NCBI RefSeq assembly: GCF_011050365.1
Contig: NZ_DRFV01000002.1
Coordinates: forward strand, 329,950-393,949
DNA from: Pseudohongiella sp.
Lineage (GTDB): Bacteria > Pseudomonadota > Gammaproteobacteria > Pseudomonadales > Pseudohongiellaceae
Reading direction: 5' to 3'
DNA: 64,000 bases
A program made the position numbers and the translations under genes. The stretch's first letter is position 1. Every line of letters starts with the position of its first letter. Of this stretch, positions 52,818 through 63,228 are shown piece by piece. The notes below the pieces were generated by a model. That model was not told where the DNA came from, ran no database searches, and saw only the letters and a program-made list of their open reading frames with translations.

Positions 52818-53786
52818 ATGGCACGTCCACTTCGAATCGAATATCCCGATGCTTACTATCACGTCTCAAATTTCGCTGTCGAAGGGCAAAAAGCATTCCC
52901 CTCCGCGCGCTACTATGAGGCGTTCCTCCAGGCTCTTGATGAGACCTGCTTACGCCTGAACGTGCAGGTTCACGCGTACTCGCTGCTGAAAGATCAGTAT
53001 CACCTGCTGCTAAAGACACCCGAAGGCAACCTCAGTCGCTTTATGCGTCAGATCGACGGGTTGTACACGCAGTATTATCAGCGCCTGAAAAAAAGCGAAG
53101 GTTCATTATTCCGGGGTCGCTACAAAGCGGTGCTGGTGCAACCCGATCAATACCTGCTTCCGCTGACCCGGTACATTCACCTGGGGGTGAGAAAGCAGGA
53201 TCTGGATACCAATACCTGGTCCAGCTATCTGGCCTACACCAACAAGGTGAAACCGCAAAGCTGGCTGGTGCGCGATGAGGCACTGGCGCAGATTGACGGT
53301 CCTGCCAATCGCCGCTATCAGCGTTATGCCGACTATGTGAAGGCCGGCGTGGATGATGAGCTGGCACATTTTTATGGCAAAAAGAACCTGTCGTCCGTCA
53401 TGGGCGACGAGAAATTCCGTAAATTTGCCAGTGGCAAACGCAGTGCCAGCAAGCCCCGTGGTGTATCCCGCGGCGCCAATGCCAAGTGGCGACCGGCATG
53501 CAAGGAGATTGTCAGCGCCGTGGCAGCTCACTTCAAGGTCACCGAGGACAGCATTTACCAGGCTGCCCGCGGCCCGGGCTCCAAGAATGTGCCGCGCTGG
53601 GTCGCCATGTACCTGTGTCAGGAGCTGTCAGCGTCAACCTTGCAGACCATCGCCCGCCTGTTCAAGCTGAAGCGCTACGGTACGGTGTCAACCACCGTCG
53701 GCAAGCTGAAAAAGGAGTTTGAAACCGACCCCAAATTACTGGCGTCGACGCAGAAGCTGATCAGGTCACTGAGCAAGCAGAAGTAG
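52818..53786 (+). mobile_element. REP-associated tyrosine transposase (RAYT)-like protein with degenerate HUH site
   Basis: A 322-residue Y1-transposase-like protein. The N-terminal ARPLRIEYPDAYYHVSN and the LHAY-type block VHAYSLLKDQYHLLL mark the IS200/RAYT fold. However, the HUH motif reads Gln60-Tyr61-His62 instead of His-x-His, and the region after the putative catalytic Tyr119 reads YIHLGVRK instead of YIxLNPVRAG. The C-terminal part (about 225-310) is a DnaA-like helix-turn-helix (VPRWVAMYLCQELSASTLQT). No flanking terminal repeats or target-site duplication are visible. It is probably a single-copy domesticated gene; loss of metal-binding His suggests reduced or absent nicking. Confidence 0.85.
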
Positions 53787-53820
53787 ACAGTGGCTTAAAA
53801 CAGGAATATCAGGCACACAA

Positions 53821-53857
53821 AAACCCGGTTTGCTGCACAGCAAACCGGGTTTTTTAT
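53821..53857. terminator. Bidirectional terminator between the RAYT gene and rpmG
   Basis: A perfect 15-base inverted repeat (53821-53835 with 53838-53852, left arm AAACCCGGTTTGCTG) is flanked by A residues on the left and six T on the right. It would stop transcription of the transposase gene on the + strand and of rpmB-rpmG on the - strand. Confidence 0.88.
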
Positions 53858-53914
53858 GGCACCGAAACGAAGAGTCAGAGCGTTAGCCGGCGGCAACGCC
53901 AGCAAAAAACCGTC

Positions 53915-54070
53915 TTACTTGATCTTGGATTCTTTGTACATCACGTGCTTGCGCGCTTTGGGATCGAATTTCTTGATTTCGATCTTGTCAGGCGTCGTAC
54001 GCTTGTTCTTGTCAGTCGTGTAGAAATGACCGGTACCTGCGGAGGAAACCAGTTTAATTTTATCGCGCAT
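53915..54070 (-). CDS. rpmG: 50S ribosomal protein L33
   Basis: A 51-residue ribosomal protein. The reading frame begins at ATG 54070 with [18 protein letters not shown] and ends [11 protein letters not shown] before TAA at 53915-53917. The length and sequence are normal for proteobacterial L33 of the zinc-free type (no CxxC pairs). It follows rpmB by 73 bases, the standard gammaproteobacterial pair. Confidence 0.97.
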   Translation of the reverse strand: MRDKIKLVSSAGTGHFYTTDKNKRTTPDKIEIKKFDPKARKHVMYKESKIK

Positions 54071-54143
54071 CGCTGCTCACCATCTGTCTGGATACAATTT
54101 TAATTACGCCGCGGGCGTTTTATAAATCACGCCGCGGAGGTGT

Positions 54144-54380
54144 TTAAACCTTGATGCCACTGGCACGGACATTGACCAGTACGGCATCAATGCCGTTCTT
54201 GTCGATTGTGCGCATGCCTTTGGTGGACACTTTCAGTTTCACAAACCGGTTCTCGGACTCAACCCAGAAACGGTGTGTGTGGATATTCGGGGAAAAACGA
54301 CGTCGGGTGCGATTGTTCGCGTGAGAGACGTTGTTTCCTGTAATCGGCTTCTTGCCGGTTACCATACATACATTAGCCAT
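54144..54380 (-). CDS. rpmB: 50S ribosomal protein L28
   Basis: A 78-residue ribosomal protein starting [20 protein letters not shown], with the [16 protein letters not shown] block and the C-terminus [13 protein letters not shown]. The length matches E. coli L28. It is first in the rpmB-rpmG operon; the 101-base gap upstream to radC holds the operon's probable promoter. Confidence 0.97.
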   Translation of the reverse strand: MANVCMVTGKKPITGNNVSHANNRTRRRFSPNIHTHRFWVESENRFVKLKVSTKGMRTIDKNGIDAVLVNVRASGIKV

Positions 54381-54481
54381 GACCTTGCCTCGTTACGGTT
54401 TCGTAATCTGCTCCGGGTGCTGCCGGAAAAAAAGAGCTGCGTTTTATACCAAAATAGCGACGCTAAAACAAGCGATTTTGC

Positions 54482-55156
54482 TTATAACAGGCCTCTTTCG
54501 GCAAAAGACACCACTTCCATACGCCCGACCACGACATGATCGAGCACCCGTACATCAATGGTATTCAACGCCAGCTTCAGGCGATTGGTGATCGCAATGT
54601 CCGCCTGACTGGGTTCAGCCAGCCCGGACGGGTGATTATGGGCGAAAATCACTGCCGCTGCATTGTTGTGCAGGCAACGCCTGACCACTTCGCGTGGATA
54701 CACCGCGGCGCCATCGATGGTGCCACGAAACAGCTCCTCCATGGCGACCACTCTATGCTGATTGTTGAGATAAAGACAGGCAAATACCTCCTGTTGGTAG
54801 TCACCCATGCGTGCACGCAGGTAATCACGGGTCAGATCCGAATTGGTCAGCGCGTCGCTTTCGGCCAGACGCTCACCCATGTAACGCCGGGCCAGCTCCA
54901 GCACGGCCTGGAATTGCACATACTTGCCCGGTCCCAGACCGTCCCTGCGACAAAATTCATCAATGCTCGCGGACAATATGCGGGTGAGACTGCCAAAATC
55001 GCTGAGCAGCTCTCTGGCGACGTCCAGCGCGTTTTTACCGACGATGCCGGTACGCAGGAACACCGCCAGCAGCTCGGCGTCTGACAGGCTTGCCGGCCCA
55101 CCTTGCAGCAGCTTCTCCCGTGGCCGCTCGGTGGCCGGCCAATCCTTGATGCCCAT
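54482..55156 (-). CDS. radC: RadC-family JAMM-domain protein
   Basis: A 224-residue protein: an N-terminal helix-hairpin-helix part ([17 protein letters not shown]) and a JAB/MPN+ metal-binding domain with [18 protein letters not shown], the HxHx(7-10)D metalloprotease-like motif. Its original assignment to DNA repair in E. coli was later withdrawn; the true role is unknown. GGAGG precedes ATG 55156 by about 8 bases. It is divergent from coaBC, as usual in this class. Confidence 0.95.
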   Translation of the reverse strand: MGIKDWPATERPREKLLQGGPASLSDAELLAVFLRTGIVGKNALDVARELLSDFGSLTRILSASIDEFCRRDGLGPGKYVQFQAVLELARRYMGERLAESDALTNSDLTRDYLRARMGDYQQEVFACLYLNNQHRVVAMEELFRGTIDGAAVYPREVVRRCLHNNAAAVIFAHNHPSGLAEPSQADIAITNRLKLALNTIDVRVLDHVVVGRMEVVSFAERGLL

Positions 55157-55340
55157 GCTGTTTCCTCCATGAAACAAAGCGGTCTTTTTGTGTGACCCAG
55201 CTGTTTTATAGCACCGCACCCGTGGACTTGCCTTGCTGATCCGGCCTCAGGTTGCATAGAATGCGGGACAGACCTGCCCGCCGGTCACCCACTGGCAACG
55301 CAACAGGCGCGCGTGATGGCGCTTTACGGACAGTAATTGC

Positions 55341-56576
55341 ATGAATGACGACGGACTTACAGCAGCATCGCTGGCCACACTCGCCAACAAGCGCATTCTG
55401 CTGGGCATGACCGGCGGCATCGCCGCCTACAAATGCGCCGAGCTCACCCGCCTGCTGACCCGGGCTGGCGCCGATGTGCGAGTGGTGATGACAACTGCCG
55501 CCACCGAATTCATTACCCCGCTGACCATGCAGGCGCTGTCCGGGCACCGCGTGCACCTGGATCTGCTCGACGTCGACGCGGAAGCGGGCATGGGCCACAT
55601 CGAGCTTGCGCGCTGGCCCGACCTCATTGTGGTGGCCCCGGCCAGCGCTGACTTTCTGGCCCGCATGGTGGGTGGCCAGGCCGGGGATTTGTTAACCACG
55701 TTGCTATTGGCAAGCCGCGCTCCCGTGGTGTTGGCCCCAGCCATGAACCAGGCGATGTGGCTTAATCCGGCAACACAGGACAATCTGCTTAAACTGCGCG
55801 ACCGCGGCTGCCATATTGCCGGCCCGGCGTCAGGCTCGCAGGCCTGTGGTGACACCGGACCGGGACGCATGCTGGAGCCGGCAGACATCGCCGACGCCTG
55901 TGCCGGCCTGTTCGTCCCCGGCCTGCTCAACGGCCTGCATCTGACCATTACGGCCGGCCCGACCCGCGAAGCCATTGATCCGGTGCGGTTTATCAGCAAT
56001 CACAGCTCCGGCAAGATGGGATATGCCCTGGCCACAGAGGCCGTGCAGGCAGGCGCCCGCGTGACCCTGATCAGTGGCCCGGTCAACCTGCCGGTCCCCG
56101 ACCGGGTGCATTGCATCGCCGTGACCACCGCGCAGGAAATGCTGGATGCCAGCCTGCTCAGTGCCGACAACAGTGATGTGTTCATCGGCGTGGCTGCCGT
56201 TGCCGATTACCGCGTCTCCGACACCAGTGACCATAAAATCAAGAAAACCGCGGATACGCTGCAACTGAACCTGGTGCGCAATCCAGACATCATCGGCACC
56301 CTGGCCGCGCTTGAGAAGCGGCCACTAATGGTGGGTTTTGCTGCCGAAACACAACATATTGAGCAATTCGGACGCGAGAAGCTGCAGCGCAAAAACCTCG
56401 ACCTGCTATTTGCCAATGACGCCACGGCCACCTTCAACAGTGACGATATCTGCGCCACCGCGCTATGGGGCGAGCACGGTTCACAGACACTTGGCCCGGC
56501 CAACAAGAACCTGGTGGCGCGGCAGATGCTGACACTGATTGCCGAACGGGTCAGCGCGGGCCAGCCTGATGCCTGA
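55341..56576 (+). CDS. coaBC: Phosphopantothenoylcysteine synthase/decarboxylase
   Basis: A 411-residue bifunctional flavoprotein of coenzyme A synthesis. The N-terminal CoaC domain has GMTGGIAAYKCAEL, VVAPASADFLARMVGG and PAMNQAMWLNPA (the PxMNxxMW substrate clamp). The CoaB domain, from about residue 190, has TAGPTREAIDPVRFISNHSS and the Lys-containing KIKKTAD. It overlaps algC by 8 bases. The dut gene often found after coaBC is absent. Confidence 0.97.
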   Translation: MNDDGLTAASLATLANKRILLGMTGGIAAYKCAELTRLLTRAGADVRVVMTTAATEFITPLTMQALSGHRVHLDLLDVDAEAGMGHIELARWPDLIVVAPASADFLARMVGGQAGDLLTTLLLASRAPVVLAPAMNQAMWLNPATQDNLLKLRDRGCHIAGPASGSQACGDTGPGRMLEPADIADACAGLFVPGLLNGLHLTITAGPTREAIDPVRFISNHSSGKMGYALATEAVQAGARVTLISGPVNLPVPDRVHCIAVTTAQEMLDASLLSADNSDVFIGVAAVADYRVSDTSDHKIKKTADTLQLNLVRNPDIIGTLAALEKRPLMVGFAAETQHIEQFGREKLQRKNLDLLFANDATATFNSDDICATALWGEHGSQTLGPANKNLVARQMLTLIAERVSAGQPDA

Positions 56577-58026
56577 GTCGCCCACAGCCGGCATGCAACA
56601 CAACGGGGCGTCAGACCCGAAGCACAGCATCATCCCCCGCGCCATGTTCCGGGCCTACGACATTCGCGGCATCGCGGGCAAGGACCTGACCGAAGACAGC
56701 ATTTACCTGATCGGACTGGCCATCGGCAGTTACGCCATCGAATTCGACAATCCGACGCTGTATTTTGGCGCTGATGGCCGATTGTCCAGCCCGGCCCTGG
56801 CGCGGGCACTGAAGCAAGGGCTGCTCGATGCCGGCTGCGACATCATTGATCTCGGCATCGTACCCACCCCGATGGTCTATTTTGCCACCCATACGGGCGA
56901 GTGCACTTCGGGTGTCATGCTCACTGCCAGTCACAACCCGGCCGACTACAATGGCATCAAGATTGTGCGTCGCCGGGCCTGCCTCACCGCCGAGCAAATC
57001 CAGGGCATAAGGCAACGCTCACTTGCCATAGAGGCCAAAGAATATGATGCTCTTGGCGCACGCCAGGGCAGCATCAAAACCCAGGATATCAGCGCCGGGT
57101 ACATTGCACGCGTCTGCTCGGACATTCAGCTCAGGCGCCCTCTGCGCGTGGTGGTGGATTGCGGCAATGCGGTACCGGGGATGCTGGCACCGGCGCTGCT
57201 GCGCACGCTTGGCTGCGACGTTGTTCCGATCTTCTGCGATCTGGACGGCCGCTTTCCCAACCATCACCCCGACCCTACTGTGGCCAGCAATCTTGACAGC
57301 CTGATCACCGAAGTTAAGTCCCGGCAAGCGGATCTGGGCATAGCGCTGGATGGGGATGGCGATCGCGTCATTCTGGTGACCGACCAAGGCAATGTCATTG
57401 ATACCGACCGGCTCCTGATGCTGTTGGTTCGCCACATATTGCCGCAATATGACTGCCCGACCGTGGTATTTGACGTCAAATGCAGTAGTTTGCTGCTCGG
57501 CGAAATTACCCGCCATGGCGGCCAGCCCGTCATGAGCCGCAGTGGCCATTCCTATATGAAACAGATGATGCATGCGACCGGCGCCGTCATCGGCGCCGAG
57601 TTCTCCGCCCATGTGTTCATCAAGGATCGCTGGTTCGGTCACGACGACGGCTTTTACGTTGCCGCCCGTTTCCTGGAAATCCTGGCAGGCGGCTCCCAGT
57701 CCGCCGACGCAATGCTGCAGTCCCTGCCACAAAGCCTGGTGACTCCCGAACTGCGCATTGATGTCGACGAAGATCGCAAGTTCGACCTGATGGCGCGTAT
57801 CGAGCAACTGGCCAGCTTTCCGATGGCGCAGGTCAGTCGGCTGGATGGTATACGCGCTGACTTCCCCGATGGCTGGGGTCTGATCCGTGCGTCCAATACC
57901 ACCCCCGCCCTGCTGCTGCGCTTTGAAGCCGGCAGCAGGCAATCGCTGCAGCAGATCGAGAATGCCTTCCGACAGCTGCTCAAACAGGTTGATCAGCAGC
58001 TCGATTTCTCAATCCAAGGTCAGTAG
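56569..58026 (+). CDS. algC: Phosphomannomutase/phosphoglucomutase
   Basis: A 485-residue alpha-D-phosphohexomutase that interconverts mannose or glucose 6- and 1-phosphates for exopolysaccharide and LPS precursors. The phosphoserine loop is TASHNPADYNGIK, the metal loop DGDGDRVI, and the sugar-binding GEFSAH-like motif reads GAEFSAHVFIKDRW. ATG 56569 overlaps the coaBC stop; ATG 56593 is an alternative. The AFRAYDIRG-type start of the family reads MFRAYDIRGIAG, about 24 residues in. Confidence 0.94.
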   Translation: MPESPTAGMQHNGASDPKHSIIPRAMFRAYDIRGIAGKDLTEDSIYLIGLAIGSYAIEFDNPTLYFGADGRLSSPALARALKQGLLDAGCDIIDLGIVPTPMVYFATHTGECTSGVMLTASHNPADYNGIKIVRRRACLTAEQIQGIRQRSLAIEAKEYDALGARQGSIKTQDISAGYIARVCSDIQLRRPLRVVVDCGNAVPGMLAPALLRTLGCDVVPIFCDLDGRFPNHHPDPTVASNLDSLITEVKSRQADLGIALDGDGDRVILVTDQGNVIDTDRLLMLLVRHILPQYDCPTVVFDVKCSSLLLGEITRHGGQPVMSRSGHSYMKQMMHATGAVIGAEFSAHVFIKDRWFGHDDGFYVAARFLEILAGGSQSADAMLQSLPQSLVTPELRIDVDEDRKFDLMARIEQLASFPMAQVSRLDGIRADFPDGWGLIRASNTTPALLLRFEAGSRQSLQQIENAFRQLLKQVDQQLDFSIQGQ

Positions 58027-58098
58027 TTGTATACTTCGTAGCCCGAGGCCTGCAAGCAGACCTTTAACAACTGGCCCGACCACAAATCCGAATAATAA

Positions 58099-59027
<929 letters not shown>

Positions 59028-59028
<1 letters not shown>

Positions 59029-59705
59029 TGAACACTGACAGCCCGGCCGGCCAGGATCGAACCCCGGCCCACGCAGTGACGGCTAAGGCCGCGCGTGCGG
59101 ACAAGAAGTTCTCACGCAAGGAACATATTCTGCAGGCGCTGGCGCATATGCTGGAATCCGGCCCGGGCGAACGCATCACCACGGCCGCGCTCGCGCGCGA
59201 AGTGGGCGTGTCGGAAGCAGCCCTGTATCGTCACTTCCCCAGCAAGGCGCGGATGTTCGAAGGTCTGATCAAGTTTATCGAAGATACGCTGTTCATCCGG
59301 ATCAACCGCATTCTGCAGGACGATTTGAGCACGGTAGAGCGCTGCGAAAAAATCCTGACCCTGCTGCTGACGTTTGCCGAAAAGAACCCGGGTATGACCC
59401 GGCTGATGACCGGCGATGCGCTGGCCGGAGAAACCGAGCGCCTGCGCGTGCGCATCAGCCAGCTCTTTGATCGTCTGGAAGCACAGTTAAAGCAGATTTT
59501 GCGCGAAGCACAGATTCGCGAAGGCCTGAAACCCAAGGTGTCACCCGCCGTGCTGGCCAGCCTGCTGCTGGCCACCGCCGAAGGCCGCCTGATGCAGTTT
59601 GTACGCAGTGAGTTCAAGCGCCCGCCCACCGAGCATTGGGATGAGCAATGGGACTATCTGGCGCAAAACCTGCTCGCGCCGTTCATGGACGCAGCACCGG
59701 CGTAA
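59028..59705 (+). CDS. slmA: Nucleoid occlusion factor SlmA
   Basis: A 225-residue TetR-family DNA-binding protein that blocks FtsZ assembly over the nucleoid. The HTH lies at about 45-75 ([20 protein letters not shown]), and the dimer domain blocks [16 protein letters not shown] and [18 protein letters not shown] are specific to SlmA. An unusually long N-terminal extension (about 25 residues, [15 protein letters not shown]) precedes the HTH. The ATG overlaps the argB stop. It converges with pyrE, as in E. coli. Confidence 0.95.
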
Positions 59706-59718
59706 ACCCGGTTGCCGC

Positions 59719-60372
59719 TTACACGCCGTAGCGTTGGCGATACTGACGCACGGCACGCAAGTGCTCGCCTACGCCGTCGTAATCCTGCAGTTTCAGATAA
59801 TCGATGATCTGCGTCAGATTGATCAGACTGATCACCGGAATATGGTAATCACGCTCAATCTCCTGAATGGCTGACAGCTCACCCTGGCCGCGTTCCTGGC
59901 GATCCAGAGCGACCAGAATGCCGGCGGGAGTGGCGCCGGTCTCCTGCATCAGCGCCATGACTTCACGCACCGCCGTGCCGGCGGTAATGACATCGTCAAC
60001 AATCAGCACACGACCCTGCAACGGCGCGCCGACGGTAAGCCCGCCCTCACCATGATCCTTCACCTCTTTGCGATTGAAGCAATACGGCTTGTTGACCTCA
60101 TGCTCGCTCGCCAGCGCGGCCGCGGTCACCGCGACCAGCGGAATACCCTTGTAGGCCGGACCAAACAACAGGTCATACTCCAGACCTCGCATCTGCAGCG
60201 CGGTGGCGTAACTGCCGCCCAGAAACGCCAGTGCCTCACCGGTATTAAACAGTCCGGCATTAAAAAAGTAAGGACTTACTCTTCCTGACTTCAGCGTGAA
60301 TTCACCAAAGCACAGGATATTGTGATCAATCGCATACTCAATGAAACGCGCTTGATAAGCCTGTAGAGTCAT
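59719..60372 (-). CDS. pyrE: Orotate phosphoribosyltransferase
   Basis: A 217-residue enzyme of UMP synthesis. The PRPP-binding motif is [13 protein letters not shown], and the N-terminal [20 protein letters not shown] and the lid [12 protein letters not shown] are characteristic. GAGGA precedes the ATG. It lies 51 bases downstream of rph and is probably co-transcribed with it, as in E. coli; no attenuator hairpin is obvious in that short gap. Confidence 0.97.
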   Translation of the reverse strand: MTLQAYQARFIEYAIDHNILCFGEFTLKSGRVSPYFFNAGLFNTGEALAFLGGSYATALQMRGLEYDLLFGPAYKGIPLVAVTAAALASEHEVNKPYCFNRKEVKDHGEGGLTVGAPLQGRVLIVDDVITAGTAVREVMALMQETGATPAGILVALDRQERGQGELSAIQEIERDYHIPVISLINLTQIIDYLKLQDYDGVGEHLRAVRQYRQRYGV

Positions 60373-60423
60373 CGTGTTATCCTCACTGTTTTTATGCCCT
60401 TACCGATTCCGTGATGTCGCCAT

Positions 60424-61173
60424 TCAGAGCAGACCCAGAACCTGCTTCTGTTTCACTACCAATTCGGCAATGCCTTTTTGTGCCAGCGCAATCATCTGCT
60501 GCAACTGCTCAAAATCATAGTCGCCGTCTTCCGCTGTGCCCTGCACTTCAATAAAACGGCCGGCCTCGTTCATCACCACGTTCATGTCGGTTTGCGCAGT
60601 GGAGTCCTCGGCATAATCCAGATCCAGCACCGGCACGCCCTGATACATGCCCACCGAGACCGAACCGATCAACTGTTTGATGGGGTTTTGTTTGATGGCT
60701 TTTTTCGCCAGCAAAAAATTCACCGCGTCATACAGAGCCACACAGCCGCCGGTGATGGACGCGGTCCGGGTGCCGCCGTCGGCCTGAATAACATCACAAT
60801 CCAGCTTGATGGTGTTCTCACCCAGCAGCTTCATGTCCAGTGCAGCGCGCAGCGATCGGCCGATCAGGCGCTGGATTTCCTGGGTGCGGCCGCTTTGTTT
60901 GCCCCGGGCTGCCTCACGGTCCATGCGCGAACCGGTTGATCGCGGCAGCATTCCGTATTCTGCCGTCACCCAACCTGTGCCACTGCCCTTGAGAAAGCGC
61001 GGTACCGACTCTTCCACGCTGGCGGTACAGATCACCTTGGTGTCGCCGAACTCCACCAGCACTGAACCTTCAGCGTGTTTGGTGTATTGCCGTGTCAGTT
61101 TGATGTCACGCAACTGGTCAAGCTGGCGCTGGCTGGGGCGAATGATGATGGCAGTTGTGTTGGCGTCTGGCAT
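60424..61173 (-). CDS. rph: Ribonuclease PH
   Basis: A 249-residue phosphorolytic 3'-5' exoribonuclease that trims tRNA precursors. The N-terminal [18 protein letters not shown] block appears as [19 protein letters not shown], and the active-site [18 protein letters not shown] is intact. The full C-terminus is present, unlike the frameshifted rph of E. coli K-12. TGAGG precedes the ATG. It is divergent from yicC and followed by pyrE. Confidence 0.97.
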   Translation of the reverse strand: MPDANTTAIIIRPSQRQLDQLRDIKLTRQYTKHAEGSVLVEFGDTKVICTASVEESVPRFLKGSGTGWVTAEYGMLPRSTGSRMDREAARGKQSGRTQEIQRLIGRSLRAALDMKLLGENTIKLDCDVIQADGGTRTASITGGCVALYDAVNFLLAKKAIKQNPIKQLIGSVSVGMYQGVPVLDLDYAEDSTAQTDMNVVMNEAGRFIEVQGTAEDGDYDFEQLQQMIALAQKGIAELVVKQKQVLGLL

Positions 61174-61405
61174 GGAACCTCAATATCAATGTGAAGAATG
61201 AGTCGCGATTATCCCGCATTCACTGCACGATTTCACCACCGCCTGTTCGTTTAGCGCCCAAAACCACGGATTTGTGAGCTGTTGTCATATCATCTGGCGG
61301 TTTACGCTACACTTGCGGGTTTATACCATCACCACAGCCATCCCGGCGGCAAATTGTCCTGCGCCGGGGCGGGCACACGGTTGTACGCTTTTAACGGGGG
61401 ATTCA

Positions 61406-62272
61406 ATGGTAGCAAGCATGACAGCGTTCGCGCGCAGGCAGGCCGAGTATGATTGGGGTACGCTGGTATGGGAGATCCGCTCGGTCAACCATCGCTATCT
61501 GGAACCCGGTATTCGCATTCCGGACATGCTCAAACCCATAGAGCCGGCGGTGCGCGATGCATTGCGCAAATCCATCAGCCGCGGCAAGGTTGATTGCCAG
61601 CTTCGCTTCCAGATCCGGCAGAAGGACGCCGGCAATGAAGAATTAAACTTAACGCTGGTAAAAAAACTGACCCAACTGAGCCAGCAGGTCACAGCGCTCA
61701 ACGCTGCCTCCGCACCGCTGAGCGCGGCTGATATCCTGCGCTGGCCCGGCGCACTGCAGGAGCAGGAAATAGATACCGACGCCATGCAGGGTGACGCCCT
61801 GGTGTTGCTTGCCGACACCCTCAATGATTTCACTGCCTCGCGCCTGCGCGAAGGTGACGAGCTGCGCCAGATGATTCAACAGCGCCTCAATGGCATTCGC
61901 GTTATCGTGCAATCAGTTCGCGAGCGATTGCCTCACATACTGGCAAAACAGCAGGAAGCAACCCGGGCCAAACTGGCTGCCTTCCGGATTGAGCTCGAGC
62001 CCTCCCGGCTGGAACAGGAAGTTGTGCTACTTGCGCAAAAATCCGATGTCGACGAGGAACTGGACCGCCTCAATACCCACCTGACCGAAGTTGAACGCGT
62101 GCTGGGCACGGACGAGCCCATAGGCCGCCGCCTGGATTTTCTGATGCAGGAACTCAATCGCGAAGCCAACACGCTGTCATCAAAATCCATCGTCGCGGAA
62201 ACCACGCTGAACGCAGTGGAGCTGAAGGTGCTGATCGAACAGATGCGGGAACAGATCCAGAACATTGAGTGA
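61406..62272 (+). CDS. yicC: YicC-family endoribonuclease
   Basis: A 288-residue protein of the YicC family, members of which act as RNA endonucleases affecting sRNAs. Conserved parts are the N-terminal MTAFARRQ, the RSVNHRYLEP block and the C-terminal DFLMQELNREANTLSSKS followed by a helix LKVLIEQMREQIQNIE. GGGGG lies 5-10 bases before ATG 61406; the frame is open upstream without a good start. It is divergent from rph, the common arrangement. Confidence 0.95.
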   Translation: MVASMTAFARRQAEYDWGTLVWEIRSVNHRYLEPGIRIPDMLKPIEPAVRDALRKSISRGKVDCQLRFQIRQKDAGNEELNLTLVKKLTQLSQQVTALNAASAPLSAADILRWPGALQEQEIDTDAMQGDALVLLADTLNDFTASRLREGDELRQMIQQRLNGIRVIVQSVRERLPHILAKQQEATRAKLAAFRIELEPSRLEQEVVLLAQKSDVDEELDRLNTHLTEVERVLGTDEPIGRRLDFLMQELNREANTLSSKSIVAETTLNAVELKVLIEQMREQIQNIE

Positions 62273-62325
62273 TGTGCCGAAGCAGTCAGGCCGGCCATCA
62301 GTAACCGTGCCTGCACGCGATATGA

Positions 62326-62793
62326 TCATCGCTGGCAGTCATTCAGCACATTGTCAGCCAGCATGGCATCGACGGCGTCTTTTCGATACACCCGGCGACT
62401 GCCATCGCTGTAGGTAATGCGCAGGCGGTCAATCTCGACACAGACAATGCTGTGATTGAACCACACATCAGGCCAGGTGTTGACGACTTCCTGTTCCGGG
62501 AACAGGGATGTATTTAACGGAATCTGCACTTCTCCCACATCGTCAATGTCGGATGTCTGTCGCCGGCCATAACGATCGTAGGGAATGAATACCACTTCCA
62601 GCTGCCGATAGGTCTCTGCGCTGACATTGATCACGGCAAGCGTTTGCCCAACGCCGCCCACCGTGCTGGCAGGCAGGATTTGCGCCATGGTGACCCGCAG
62701 GGGCAACGACGCACTGTCGCCGTGCGCCCAGTTCCACATCAACAGTGGCAACATCAGTGCCATCAGGTATTTGGTCAGCAAGCGTGTAATCAT
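62326..62793 (-). CDS. Small secreted protein of unknown function
   Basis: A 155-residue exported protein. A hydrophobic signal (LLTKYLMALMLPLLMWNWA) ends near HGDSA. The mature domain contains beta strands such as LAVINVSAETYRQLEVVFIP, and a Cys pair near the C-terminus (IVCVEIDRLR, then NDCQR). The frame extends to a TTG at 62811; ATG 62793 with CAGG upstream is preferred. It converges with yicC and lies upstream of nothing recognisable on its own strand. No family is recognised. Confidence 0.7.
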   Translation of the reverse strand: MITRLLTKYLMALMLPLLMWNWAHGDSASLPLRVTMAQILPASTVGGVGQTLAVINVSAETYRQLEVVFIPYDRYGRRQTSDIDDVGEVQIPLNTSLFPEQEVVNTWPDVWFNHSIVCVEIDRLRITYSDGSRRVYRKDAVDAMLADNVLNDCQR

Positions 62794-62814
62794 GTGCAGA
62801 ACCTGTAACAAACC

Positions 62815-63189
62815 TCAGCCACTCAGGTACAGCCAGCGGCCACCTTCACGCAGGAAAGTGGATGTTTCATGATGCACAGCAGACTCGCCCGCTGCATCAA
62901 TCAATGATGCGCGGAACTCGACCACACCGTGGTCACCACGCTGCTGGCTGGCTATGATCTCCAGCCCGGTCCATTGTGTATCTGCCTGCCCCAGCGCCTG
63001 CGCGCTGATGGCAGGTGCCGTGCGCGGATGCCAGGTTCGCAACAGATAATCACCCTGGCCACCAAGGGCAAACGCAGTGTAGCGCGAGCGCATCAACTGT
63101 TTGACGGTGCGTGGCGTGGACTTGCCATCCAGATAAGGCGCACAGCACACGGCAAAGGCTTTGCCGCTGCAGCAGGGGCATGGTTTCAC
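62815..63189 (-). CDS. YchJ/UPF0225-like SEC-C protein
   Basis: A 124-residue protein. The N-terminal CPCCSGKAFAVCCAPYL is a SEC-C-type zinc motif, followed by the NTF2-like YchJ domain (QLMRSRYTAFALGGQGDYLL and TWHPRTAP). The start is GTG 63189 with AGGA 8 bases upstream. Members are of unknown function; the zinc motif is shared with SecA's tail. It is 39 bases downstream of the DUF2959 gene. Confidence 0.9.
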   Translation of the reverse strand: MKPCPCCSGKAFAVCCAPYLDGKSTPRTVKQLMRSRYTAFALGGQGDYLLRTWHPRTAPAISAQALGQADTQWTGLEIIASQQRGDHGVVEFRASLIDAAGESAVHHETSTFLREGGRWLYLSG

Positions 63190-63228
63190 GGTAATTTTCC
63201 TGTCATCAGTATCAGATCAGCGCTGACC

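Noticed and set aside
53821..53857. Hairpin next to the RAYT gene as a REP element
   Set aside because: It lacks the GTAG/CTAC-type foot of REP sequences, sits between convergent genes and has T tracts on both strands, so a bidirectional terminator explains it.
57019..57942. Minus-strand frame of 307 codons opposite algC
   Set aside because: algC has its phosphoserine and metal motifs intact; this is an antisense shadow.
61274..61405. Upstream in-frame extension of yicC
   Set aside because: The extension lacks conservation features and a ribosome-binding site, whereas ATG 61406 has GGGGG at good spacing and starts the family's conserved N-terminus.
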